Origin: Oegoconia quadripuncta
Taxonomy: Eukaryota > Arthropoda > Insecta > Lepidoptera > Autostichidae
NCBI GenBank assembly: GCA_949316235.1
Contig: OX438747.1
Span: 25,548,618 to 25,612,617 of the forward strand
DNA: 64,000 bases
Direction: 5' to 3'
Positions 9,850-19,607 of this stretch are shown here, piece by piece. The notes under the pieces are model-generated. The model did no database searches. It had not been told where the DNA came from and saw only the letters and a list, made by a program, of their open reading frames with translations. The first letter of the stretch is position 1, and every line of letters starts with the position of its first letter. The position numbers and the translations under genes are program-made.

Positions 9850-10310
9850 CATAATGTAGGGTGAATAGGCATTACCCACCTTCGCATCTCAGGTAGTTTA
9901 AAAGTAGGTGGGGCACTTAGTCTGCGCTAAAATCAAGCAAACATTCCGACGTCGGATTTCACACGATTTTTTTCGGTTATTTGCTCAAATTATACAAGTA
10001 AATTCGCGTAAATAAAAAAATGTACAGCATCACGAGCGGGTCACGACTCGAGCCACGATGATTACACAAAATATTTGATCAGGTTGTGTGGGTTTGGAAA
10101 ATATTGTGATGGGAACATTAATTCGGTTGTGACTTTGTAAGTCGTGTAATGCCAATTTGATTTTAACGGAGTTGCTAATTAGGATTATCGCTACAGATTA
10201 GTATGCGTAGTATATTAATTTAACAGTCACGCACTACATCCATCATTATCTCCTGGTACACGGCCTCCTCAATAAGAGTATTTAGAGTCTTCTCATGTCG
10301 TACAAAGCAG
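9850..10310. other. No recognised feature
   Basis: Unique-looking sequence with no conserved open frame. Confidence 0.4.
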
Positions 10311-10395
10311 TCGTGACGTAGTCGCGTTCGGTGAATTGCGAATTCACGCAACGTCTAGCGTGGTCAGTCCTTGGATGGTTAGCCACTAGTGGCTT
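10311..10395 (+). mobile_element. SINE-5S head fragment
   Basis: 'cgtagtcgcgttcgg' then 'caacgtctagcgtggtcag' and 'ccttggatggttagcc' follow the order of the 5S rRNA internal promoter (arthropod 5S has ...aagcagcgtcgggcgcggt...gatgggggacc). The family is described at 17371-17690. Confidence 0.55.
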
Positions 10396-10445
10396 CGTAC
10401 GACTGCTTTCAATTGATGGTACTTGTTAAATTTAGTCTGTAGCCT

Positions 10446-10458
10446 ACAGGAACGATTT
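10446..10458. repeat. Target-site duplication of NLR-f, left copy
   Basis: acaggaacgattt, exactly repeated at 10862-10874. The pair brackets the NLR-f insertion. Confidence 0.85.
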
Positions 10459-10861
10459 TTTTTTTAAATCTTTATGTCTGTTTAGGGACTTTTGTCCACA
10501 TTTAGACATGTCAGTCCCATTGTCTCCCTAGTTTGCATACATTTATTTAGCTGGACACAGTTACGGAGGGGTACCCCGAAGTGCAACTAAATTGCAAATC
10601 AATGTCGCCACCTCTGAGTATGGGTCTGCTAAAATGCTATGAATAATGCCAATGTCGAAAAGATTGATTTGCAATTTGCTCACCAGAGCATCCTTTTCCC
10701 TCTGGTTCTTGACACATTCCATCAGCAGATGTTGCACATCATCGACCGTACCACAAACATCGCAATTGGGAGAGTCCGCTTTCCTCATTAGATGTGCAAA
10801 CCAGCCAGAGGGATAGTGTCCCGAACGCAAACAATATTTTCAAATAAGGTCTACTAATCTG
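10459..10861 (-). pseudogene. NLR-f non-LTR retrotransposon insertion, 5' truncated, TSD-bounded
   Basis: Minus-strand insertion of 403 bp. The poly-A is the plus-strand T run near 10459-10465 and the 5' cut is at 10861. An uninterrupted frame (10830-10561, stop TAA) codes RSGHYPSGWFAHLMR and a CX2CX7HX4C cluster (CDVC...H...C). This is the zinc-knuckle-like C-terminal motif found after the reverse transcriptase in I/Jockey/R1-type elements. No internal stop in the retained 88 codons. The 'initiator' at 10830 is TTG inside the ORF, not a real start. Confidence 0.85.
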
Positions 10862-10874
10862 ACAGGAACGATTT
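10862..10874. repeat. Target-site duplication of NLR-f, right copy
   Basis: Second copy of acaggaacgattt. Confidence 0.85.
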
Positions 10875-11290
10875 GAAAATACTGACTGTTAGGTGGCTAC
10901 CAATCTGGTACAAATCCACCTATCCGCATTGATGGTGGATTGGGCTCACCCTCTATCCCTTAAGACTGAATATTTAAACCCACACCAAAACTATTGAATA
11001 ACTCTTGGACTACACTGTTACAATTATTTTTGCCTTATTTGGCACTGTAAACAAACATTCATTTTTTTAACATAATCAACATAGCTGAATTTCCCTCCGA
11101 GAATTCTAGTATGATAGACATGACCCAGTGCTATGTTTCAAATACGGGTCAGATCTAACCACTTACGGCAACATCCGGCGTTAATATAGTCAACATCCGC
11201 AGAGAATGAGCCTCTTTGAATGTAATCACGGAACATGGCTACAGCAACCACACGCGTAGTCAAACTAGGGACTATTCATTATCAGCCTTG
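10875..11290. other. No recognised feature
   Basis: No conserved coding sequence or clear repeat. Confidence 0.35.
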
Positions 11291-11480
11291 CAACGTCTCC
11301 AATGTTCATTCACCACGCAGGGCCATTGCTGATTGGTACATTTGTGTCAGATTAGTGGCCACTGACAGACAGTGTATTTAAGCTGCCCCTATCGGCCACC
11401 TACTTGACTTAATGACTACTGGCACTCCGGAAAACGGAACACTTGGATTAAAATGCCAATAGTGGTCACCCATTCATGGA
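11291..11480 (-). mobile_element. SINE-5S body fragment
   Basis: Antisense body: 'gtgtcagattagtggcca', 'gacagtgtatttaagc', 'aaaatgccaatagtggtcac' correspond to 17371-17600. The 5S-like head is mostly absent. Confidence 0.6.
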
Positions 11481-12538
11481 CTGTGATTCACCTTTTTCAA
11501 TATTATGATCCGTCAGCGCTGCCATTTGACTCGTGCAACGATCATGTGTGGTCACCTCACATGTCTTTAGTTGTGCAAGCGCCGTGACGTCACGCCGTAA
11601 TGCACACTCGTCCTGACTTATGCAACCTTGGTAGCTATTGTCTGGAGATCCACCTGTTAATAGAAGCCGCACTTGCGGTAGCCGCGGATTTGCCATTCAA
11701 CCTCTTAGTAGCCTCTGCTCTCCTGGTACTTTCAAAACCGAACTATTGCAGATTGAGCATGAATTATAACAACTTCCTCGTAGTTCATCACTGATGAGTC
11801 AACTAGGTGGATCACAAGGGTAAAGGGGAAGCCCTACCTATTCCCCGCTCTTTTGGTTAGCACAGGTTGGCACAGGTGATTGCATTCGTAGACATACTGT
11901 TTTCCTCATGTCTATTTAAACAACACTGGATTTATAAGACTAAGTTAGTAATTTCCAGCTGATGACTCCTCCGCTTTTCTATCACTGTAACTCCTGTAAT
12001 CCAGGATTAAGCGTGATAATCGGACACGGCAAGTTAGACAGTGCTATACCCACCATTACGAAATTACAGCCTACGAAATTGTAATTAAGTAGGGAAATAA
12101 ATCCCAGCTCTTCGTCCAGCAAATGGGAATGTAGCCAATGTTTTTCAAAACAGCCAAAGGATTCATCTATTACTCCCTAGTATCTATCGTTTATACTACA
12201 ATGAGCATAGTAGGGTATCAGAAGGATATAACGTAGATGAATGTGCCAACAATTACTATGACAGAATCGCTGGAACACTTTTAAATTGTTTGAGAATCAA
12301 GTCGGCGTAATATAACGGCCGGGATTTCTTGTTTTGGCTGATTATAAAGTAATAGCCAGTCCTCTCAATAAACTGGTGAATTTTTACTTAGAGCCTATGG
12401 ATGGTTAAATACACGGTTTTGGATAAATTGAATTTCAAATATACCATAGGGTTCGACCGTAGTATGCAAGATCCAGCGTGAACTCTATTGATGGTTACGG
12501 AATAAGTGTACCTAAGAAGTAGGTTCATCATCAACATC
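11481..12538. other. No recognised feature
   Basis: About 1 kb without identifiable genes or repeats. The short frames 11466-11696 (-) and 11600-11794 (+) lack any family resemblance. Confidence 0.4.
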
Positions 12539-13050
12539 ACGTCCATGGTTAGGGCACAGCCTCCTCTCCCTGGGAGAGAATATGGGCCATAATCAACGAC
12601 GCAACAACCATTTGTGTCACACTAGTGGCCACCTGACAATCAGTTTTTTTAAGCTAAGCATGTAGGCCAACGACTTGGCCTAACAACTACCTTCAATTAT
12701 AAATAGTAATAATAAATATCTTTGCACATACACACAGCGCCATCTAGTTCCACACTAAGCAACTAGGCTTGTATTATGGATACCAGATGGTTGATAAACT
12801 ACACAAATACATTTTTTTTTGTAAATAAATACATATATAAATGAAAAACATCCATAACTCGGGTACACATGTCCGTATTCATCATACAAACATATGCCCC
12901 TAGCGGGATTCGAACCCGCGACCTTTTGGTATAGCAGCAGAGTTTCTAACCACTACACCAAACAGGTCGTCCAACAACAATTGAAGTTTAAATGCCAATC
13001 CCAATCTATCCAAGGATTGACCGCACCGGATACGACTGCGCTACGAGTGT
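12539..13050 (-). mobile_element. SINE-5S split by SINE-A
   Basis: The antisense body (12539-12700: 'ctctccctgggagagaatat', 'cacactagtggccacc', 'aacgacttggcctaacaac') and the 5S-like head (12973-13050: 'aaatgccaatcccaatc', 'gattgaccgcaccgg', 'ctgcgctacgagtg') are in the right order on either side of the SINE-A at 12706-12972. Confidence 0.65.
12706..12972 (-). mobile_element. SINE-A inserted in SINE-5S
   Basis: Near full-length antisense copy with intact B box (ggattcgaacc on plus) and A box (ccactacacca on plus). It interrupts the SINE-5S copy, so it is the younger of the two. Confidence 0.85.
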
Positions 13051-13545
13051 TTCCTACCTAGGTAGGTTACATTTGCTTAAACATCTTGAGGCGTCATACC
13101 GTTAGGTAAATCTAATGCAAATCTGGATGAGCACAATACGATTGGTAAACATTGTAGGTCAACAGTCTAATTATGTTATGCAACCAAACCAAATCTCATC
13201 GCCCTCGACGTAACGAGAGATTGTTGTGATAGCGAGGTTCGACGACCCAGCGCCACAGACCACAGACTATAGACGGACGGGCGGCGAAAGTGAAAGCGTG
13301 TCAAGACGAGAGCATTCAAAGATGCAGGTTGTATACGTGCTTTTAGACTATTTGGTCTGACACTGGGTAGGTATCTACTTTGAAAGAAGTTTGTATTATA
13401 AAGGAACAATAGCTCACCCGGTGGAATGAGATTAGTGGTAGGTATTTCATATCGACTTTAGACCGGTCAAGTGCGGGTTGGGTTAAGCACTAGGCCGGAT
13501 TTTCTTAATGCGTTTAAAATTTTTTTTTATGATTTTATTTTACCT
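13051..13545. other. No recognised feature
   Basis: No conserved open frame. The minus frame 13176-13409 looks random. Confidence 0.35.
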
Positions 13546-13640
13546 CTTTGTCATCGTCGATCATATCGTCACTTTCCATCAGGTGAGATTATGGTCAAAC
13601 GCGTATGCCGTTAATCTTAAAAAGAATCCCTATTCATTAA
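13546..13640 (+). mobile_element. NLR-a 3' UTR fragment
   Basis: 'atcgtcactttccatcaggt' then 'gattatggtcaaacgcg' is the sense form of the NLR-a 3' UTR seen antisense at 16280-16350 and 46257-46320. Confidence 0.55.
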
Positions 13641-13649
13641 ATGTATGTA

Positions 13650-14084
13650 CAGTCGAATCTCCCTAAAAGTATTATATGGACCGTATGGACCGAAGCACTT
13701 TAGCACCATCAATTAGAAAGTATTCATACAATATGAACACTCAAACCAAATCAATAATAATATGTGACATATGAATGAGTAAGAAAATTTCGTCAGTTCT
13801 GCTGCAGCATCTAATGAGGTTTGAACTTGCTCAACTTTGTTTTAATGACTGATGCTAGTGTCCACTACATACTACGACGTCTATTAACAATGTGGACGAA
13901 ATTTTGCTACACATCTCAGTAGCGGATGCTTATGGATGGTATCTATACTCCTATATTGTAAACACTTTGCTCTGTGAGTAGCTAGTGTAGTTGGTTTCGT
14001 GGCTGTTGTAATGCGAATAGTTTCTAATAGATATCGATGCCGCGGCACTTTAGCCCATGTGATACTTTTAGGATGATTGGATTG
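13650..14084. mobile_element. MITE-2: pogo-like element, TA target duplication
   Basis: The left end begins TA|CAGTCGAATCTCC..taaaagtat and the right end reads atacttttagg..GGATTG|TA. The ends pair over about 30 bp (around 25 matches). The CAGT... terminus and TA duplication are typical of pogo/Tigger elements. At 435 bp with no transposase frame it is non-autonomous. The flanks (atgtatgta / tacatacgt) also pair, so the inverted ends may be longer. Confidence 0.7.
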
Positions 14085-14140
14085 TACATACGTGTATTCA
14101 ACTATGTCAATTTTTATTTATTTCCACATACATAAATGTA

Positions 14141-14458
14141 TTAACCGCCTCCGTGGCTCAATGTAAACAACATTGGGTTTACGATTCGGAGGTCGCGGGC
14201 TCGATCCCCAGCGGGGTACATGTTTAAGTACTCGGTTTGGTTGGTGGTAGGGCATTTTAAATGTCCGCCTGGCTACCACCATCTTATCTAAATCTGCAGC
14301 CAAGCAGAAATGGTGTTCCGGTTGACAGAGATAAGATAGCCAGTCCTCCAAATGTGTTGGGGTTTCCAGGTCAGTACGCTTCCAGTTTCGACCTCATCTT
14401 CATTTAACATCAGGTGTGATTGAGGTCAAGTACCAACCCGATGTGCATAAAAAAAAAT
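14141..14458 (+). mobile_element. SINE-B, full length
   Basis: Defines SINE-B, about 330 bp. The tRNA-like head 'ttaaccgcctccgtggctca' carries an A-box-like TGGCTCAATG and a B box (here GGCTCGATCCC; elsewhere GGTTCGATCCC). The body has 'ctcggtttggttggtggtag', 'aaatgtccgcctggct', 'ttccggttg', 'tcagtacgcttcca', 'aacatcaggtgtgattgagg', and an A-tail after 'gtgcat'. The 7-bp aaatgta before (14134-14140) and after (14455-14461) is a plausible target duplication. Non-coding; apparent frames inside it are artefacts. Confidence 0.9.
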
Positions 14459-14461
14459 GTA

Positions 14462-14765
14462 TCGCATGAATATTACAAATTAGATTATCGAATCCATCAT
14501 AGGTTATATCTATCTGAAATTTGTGTCTAGTAAAAGTCTAGTAACATTACACACTCCCAATCCTCAAACTTGTCTACGACCAGAGCAGTAAACCTCACAA
14601 CGTCTTTAAAATCATGCACAAAATGCAATAATGTCAATCCTGATATAAACCAGTATCAACGCGGTCAAATGATTCAATTTGTCGTCTTGAAAAATCTTGC
14701 ATCATTTGCGGAAATGTAGCTATAGCTTCTTAAGTTTTTTTTTTATGAATGATGAATTGATGATA
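14462..14765. other. No recognised feature
   Basis: Short unassigned stretch before the RTE remnant. Confidence 0.35.
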
Positions 14766-15140
14766 GTAGAATGCATGTGGCAGAGATGAGAATGCTAAGA
14801 TGGATGTGTGGTGCGACTAGAATGGATAAGATCAGGAATGAGTATATCAGAGGAAGTCTAAAAGTGGCGCCAATAACAGAAAAGCTGAGGAGTAATAGGT
14901 TAGCATGGTTTGGGCACATTATGAGGAGGGATGAAAGGCACGTAACAAGACGAGTGTTAAGTATGAATGTGGAGGGATACAGAGGTAGAGGAAGACCAAA
15001 AAAGGTATGGGTAGACTGCGTGAGGAATTATATGTATGTGAAAGGGGTGAGTACGGAGATGACGGCTGATAGAGGAGAGTGGAAGAGGATGACATGTTGT
15101 GCCGACCCCACCCAGAGTGGGATAAGGGCAGGAAAATGAT
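14766..15140 (+). pseudogene. NLR-d: RTE-clade retrotransposon C-terminus, copy 1
   Basis: 122 uninterrupted codons coding VAEMRMLRWMCG, TRMDKIRNEYIRG, LAWFGHIMRRDERHVTRRV, GRGRPKKVWVDCVRN and MTCCADPT. This is the familiar C-terminus of RTE-type LINE polyproteins in Lepidoptera, downstream of the reverse transcriptase. The 5' end is truncated at about 14766. The frame ends where the sequence passes into an antisense NLR-a tail. The first codon is not an authentic start. Confidence 0.88.
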
Positions 15141-15275
15141 GATTGACTGGATTCGCGTTTGACCACAATCTCACCTGATGGAAAGTAACGATGTGGTCGA
15201 AGATGAAGCACGCGATCCCAGTAAATGTCTATTCACTCTGCTCTTGAATATCCCAAGGTTGTACGATTCAGGAAA
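15141..15275 (-). mobile_element. NLR-a 3' UTR, antisense, fused to NLR-d copy 1
   Basis: Starts 'attgactggattcgcg' straight after the RTE 'gcaggaaaatgatg', with no intervening T-tract. Carries bases 'aagtaacgatgtggtcgaag' and 'aaatgtctattc' that are shared with the copy at 49447-49548 but not with 46257-46360. Confidence 0.75.
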
Positions 15276-15513
15276 GACTGACGCCGATCATGTTGATCTT
15301 GAGATATGGGGTTAGTATCTGCTCTAGGCTCTTTCCGTACGCACGGTTCTTGACTTTCCACAAAGATTTGTTCTGTGCTAGTGTTTTGGGGTATATATTA
15401 CTATCTGAATGACAAACACGCTTAGTGTACTTCGACCAGTTCCCCAAAATTATAAAAAATTTTCATACTTTTTATTAAAAAAAAAAAGGAAACATTGATC
15501 GTGTATGTTTTTT

Positions 15514-15626
15514 TGGACATACTGACTGATAAATAAATGCAATAAGCCATATTATTACTTCAAGTAGATTTAAATTGACATTCAACAAATGATATCATGT
15601 ATCTTACGTAAATAAATGCTTGAAGT
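15514..15626 (+). mobile_element. NLR-h 3' end fragment
   Basis: 'ggacatactgactgat', 'tttaaattgacattcaac' and 'aataaatgcttgaagtt' match 24070-24276, 39640-39854 and 43311-43475. AATAAA near the end and a tttgaag-repeat tail indicate a non-LTR 3' UTR. Confidence 0.6.
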
Positions 15627-16097
15627 TAGTTCGCAAACACACTTGACGTTCAAACTCAGCAGTCCATTCATAAGGCATACTCAAATATTTAACTCAATTT
15701 TCAAAAAAACAATTACTATAAATTATGGTAACTCGATATGTCTATCAATTAGACGTTTATCGTATAAAAAAAGCCATTATTAGCCATTGGAAAGTCGCCC
15801 ATTGTTCTATGTATGCTTGTGTTTTCTTTTTTGTAAATACCTTTTATTATTTATTATTATCCCCTTATCCTAACTTCTAGGACGCTTACGTGCTACCAAA
15901 TTTAGAGATCGAACAAAAGCGACCTGCACGCAAATTTCCCCTCTCTTTTGTCCTCATTAAACTTCAAAATCCTTTAGATCACCATCACCACCATCTCCCA
16001 GACTGTCCTTCAAGTGTATAGTAATAATACTTTCTTTTTACAATTCCGTAGTCAGAATGTGCTGCTTATACAATGAAACTGTGGCTGTGTTCTTCTT
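15627..16097. other. No recognised feature
   Basis: Intron-like AT-rich DNA. Confidence 0.35.
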
Positions 16098-16261
16098 TAG
16101 ACTCTGCTGCTATACCAAAAGGTCGCGGGTTCGAATCCCGCTAGGGGCATATGTTTGTATGATGAATACAGACATGTGTTCCCAAGTTATGGATGTTTTT
16201 CATTTATATATGTATTTATTTTCAAAAAATGATGCATTTGTATAGTTTATCAAACCTCTGG
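16098..16261 (+). mobile_element. SINE-A, truncated at both ends
   Basis: Begins within the A-box region (actctgctgctatacc) and stops at 'cctctgg', where the NLR-a poly-T begins. It lacks the 3' quarter, which I could not find beyond the neighbouring elements. Confidence 0.75.
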
Positions 16262-17076
16262 TTTTTTTTTTTTTTTATTAAAAACTGGTTTCGCGTTGAC
16301 CACAATCACACCTGATGGAAAGTGACGATGTAGCCGAAGATGTATCACGCGCACCCAGTAAATGCCTATTCACTCTAGACTTGAAGATCCCAAGGTTGTA
16401 AGTGTCGGGAAAAACCGCGCGAACCGAACGCGGGCAGTGAGTTCCATACCTTAACAGTCCGCATTATAAATGATGAAGCAAAGAGCTTAGTGCGGATGTT
16501 CGGTATGTTGACAACATATGGATGGAAACCCCCCCGCGCCTGGTTGTCCGAAGATGGAAAGGGGACGGTGGAATAAGATCGTGCAATTCCATCGCACACT
16601 CACCGAAATGTATCCTGTAAAACACTGAAAGGCATGCGACCCTACGGCGGTGTTCAAGGCTTTGCAATTTGCCGGTAACCGTTGAGTCATCGCCTATGAG
16701 TCTTATGGCGCGTCGTTCCACAGAATCGAGTGCAGCCAGTTGGTACTTGGCTAATCCGTCCCAGAGGTGACAGCAGTATTCCATGCACGAGCGTATCTGA
16801 GCTTGGTAAAGCTCCAGCAGCTGCTTTGGTGTGAAATACCGCCTGACCTTAGAGAGAATTCCAAGCTTCTTAGCTGCTAGTTTCGCTTTCGATTCGATGG
16901 AGCGCCCAAAATTCAGACTCGAGGTTAACTCCAAACCCAAGAGGTTGAGATGGTCAGAGGTTGGAATGGATACATCCCGGAAAGTCGGAGTGAGGTGGAA
17001 AGGACTCCGTTTGCTAGTGAATAGACACGCCTGTGTTTTGGAAGAATTGAATTCGACAAGATTGGCGTCGCCCCAG
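16262..17076 (-). pseudogene. NLR-a non-LTR retrotransposon, 5' truncated, frameshifted
   Basis: Minus-strand element with its poly-A as a T run at 16262-16276. It codes the region after the reverse-transcriptase catalytic core: VEFNSSKTQACLF, LNLLGLELTSSLNFG, KLGILSKVRRYFTP, ALDSVERRAIRLIGD, VACLSVFYRIHFGECAMELH. A run of seven C (about 16528-16534) shifts the frame, so FHPYVVNIPNIRT and KVWNSLPAF continue in the next frame. A second shift follows at about 16412-16416. Common lepidopteran CR1/Jockey-type family; clade not certain. No RT active-site YxDD is retained. Confidence 0.85.
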
Positions 17077-17345
17077 TTATCATCTAAATAATCTGATATT
17101 TTATAATATGCTTTCTTAATAAGTTTCTGTTTTATAGTATCTTTAAATTTATTGAAAGGAAGATTTTGTATATCAACAGGAACTTTATTGAAAAAGCGTA
17201 TACATAACCCTTTCAATGAATTACTGACTTTGTGGAGGCGACTTATATGACCTGCAAGTTTATCTTTATTTCTTGTTTGACATCATGTTTATCACTATTT
17301 TTCCTAAATGATGCTATATTTTTTTTTACATATATTAGATTTGCA
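17077..17345 (-). pseudogene. NLR-b fragment fused in frame to NLR-a
   Basis: Codes GLCIRFFNKVPVDIQNLP, KAYYKISDYLDD and stops at the junction, where NLR-a (WGDANLVEF) continues in the same frame, giving a 250-codon open frame (17216-16464). Intact NLR-b copies continue DDKHSW then stop. Confidence 0.8.
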
Positions 17346-17370
17346 AGCACCGGCTTGCTTTTCTTCATCA

Positions 17371-17690
17371 ACGGCCTTACACGTCGCCACTATTGGTGCC
17401 CAGCCCCCGCTCAGAGGGAGAGGGTATGAACCATATGAATTTCTGTCAGACTAGTGACCATCGGACAGTCAGTGTTTTTAAGCCGCCTCTGTAGTTCACC
17501 GACTTGGTTTAACGACTGTCTACAATTGATAACAACCGGGACCGACTATTTAACGTGCCCTCCGAAGCATGGAAACACTCGTATTAAAATGCCACTGGTG
17601 GTCACCCATTGAAGGTCTGATCGCGCCAGACATTGCTTAACTTCGGTAATCGAAAACGGATAGCGAATGCGACTACGCCACGAGTGCACG
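17371..17690 (-). mobile_element. SINE-5S (5S rRNA-like SINE), most complete copy
   Basis: Read on the minus strand, the head is 'cgtggcgtagtcgc', then 'accgaagttaagcaatgtc', 'tggcgcgatcag' and 'caatgggtgaccacc'. This is the same series of boxes as the 3' half of 5S rRNA (accgaaRttaagca..gtcgggcgcggt..gatggg.gacc), which contains its type-1 pol III promoter. A 220-bp body follows ('aaaatgccac' inverted, 'actgactgtccga') and ends near 17371. Fragments occur at 10311, 11291, 12539 and 23949. Calling it a SINE rests on copy number, fixed body and the promoter-like head. Confidence 0.65.
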
Positions 17691-17854
17691 ATTGTTTAGA
17701 AGAGAAACAAAGCGGTTATTTTGTAATTAAGTTTGGTTAAGTATACAGTTTGTATTTCGTAACTTAGCTTTAGAGTGATTAATCTAACTTCGTCAGCGAT
17801 AATGAATGTCTGTTGGATTGATTGTTACACTACTAGCATGATATTAAAATTTCA

Positions 17855-18187
17855 TTTTTTTTATGCACAACAGATTGGTACTTGACCTCAATCACACCTG
17901 ATGTTAAGTGAAGATATGGTCGAAGGTGGAAGCGTACTAACCCGGAAACCCCAACACATTTGGGGGAATGGCTATCTTATTTCTGATAACCGGAACACAA
18001 CAATGCTATTAACATTGCTGCTTGGCGGCAGATTTAGATAAGATGGTGGTAGCTAGCCAGGCGAACATTTAAAATGTCCTACCATCAACCAAACCGAGTA
18101 CTTAAACAGGTACCCCGCTGGGGATCGAACCCGCAACTTCCGAATCGTAAACCCAATGTTGTTTACATTGAGCCACGGAGGCGGTTA
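17855..18187 (-). mobile_element. SINE-B, full length
   Basis: Complete antisense copy from the T-tract (17855-17862) to 'cacggaggcggttaa'. The B box is slightly altered (gatcgaacccgca on plus). Confidence 0.9.
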
Positions 18188-19607
18188 AACATGTTAAACA
18201 AATTCTGTGTATACATACCAAGAGTTAGTCTAGTTTTATAAGTTTTATGTTATAATTCGGCTTTAGTATACTATAATTTGTATACCCAAAAAAAAAATAT
18301 AAAAAAAAAATTATTAGCGAACGAACGCAAACATTTTTACGTGATGGCGCCCGCAGGACACGCAAATCCTAAATGGAGATCAACTCTTCTCATCAAATCA
18401 TTTGCAAGGTTTCATATATACATGTTGGATCGATTGGAGGTGATGTTTGTATGAATACTGGTATTTGAGCAAATTGAAAAACGTCTAGTCCAATATTGGC
18501 TCTTGAGATTAACAGTCCACTTCTACCTACACCTACCACATTTTTGCATTATTATATTGTAAAATTATACCAAATTCCGTCGACAAAATCACAAGAACTT
18601 TATAAGGCTATTTAAAGTCAAAATTTTGTTAACTGCGCAATACAAAGAGAGAACTGCAAGTTAATTTAATAGACATAGAATAGAATAGAGAGCGTTTATT
18701 TGACATGCTGAACGACACATTAAATACATACTTAAGCAGAAAAACAATGATAATATAATAAACTAGCACTAGGACATTATTCGATCGACTACACCTATAA
18801 GACCCAATCTTGGAAAGAACAAATGAAAACACACCTTATGCCCCATTAATAAAACGCTTTCACGACTACGACATGTTCCGGCTTGATCTAATATTTTGAG
18901 GATGGCAGTATTGGAAGAGGATGTTCCTCTTCATCCTCCCATACATAACATACATACATGCGTTAATTGTCTTACTTTTCAACGGCATCAGAATTTTTTA
19001 AGCCAGTTTACTGTATACCAGTAGCCGACTGTACACGATACACTAAGTCGATAGATAAATATTGACACAAGTCAAGATATGGTCACCATTGTAATTAGTA
19101 ATTCTGTCTTCATATATCAACATTGACTTCTCCGGTCTTGAGGACGAGGAATAATTTACGACTTGTTTGTGCGACGTTTCTATGCATTGTTCGCCGAATG
19201 TTACTGTCACTGTTGGCGTAAATCTCAAGTAAAGCCGCGGTGTTCTCGTAGTAGTATCACAGCTTAACAAGCCAGCTTTCTTCAGTTAGAAGACAGTCAT
19301 ATATCTTGGGTAAATCCCCACACTGTGTAGCCTTTTGTTATACTGCCGGCACATACATAATGTATGATGTTGCTGTACTTGTATTTTATTGTTTTAATTT
19401 GCTGTACTTGTATTTGATGATTGATTTGACATTTATTGTTTGATTTAACAATCTTTCATATGTAAGATTGTTATGTGTGTATACATCGATGCAAATAAAT
19501 GCTTATCAATCTATCTATCCATATCATTATTGAGAAAAATCAGGATAAAAGAAGAAAAGTGGACCGCCATTTTGAATTTTCTGACTTTGGTATCAAAATC
19601 GTTCTTC
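18188..19607. other. No recognised gene
   Basis: Some 1.4 kb of AT-rich DNA. 'cgaacgcaaacatttttac' near 18321 resembles 8715. A run with 'gaatagaatagagagcgttt' at 18670-18700 looks like a short antisense LINE end. No conserved coding sequence. Confidence 0.35.

Noticed and set aside
14766..15140. Functional host gene at the 122-codon frame
   Set aside because: It is the C-terminus of an RTE-type LINE, truncated at its 5' end and recurring at 49 kb.
17600..17690. 5S rRNA gene
   Set aside because: Only the promoter-like half matches, with many substitutions, and it continues into a repeated SINE body.
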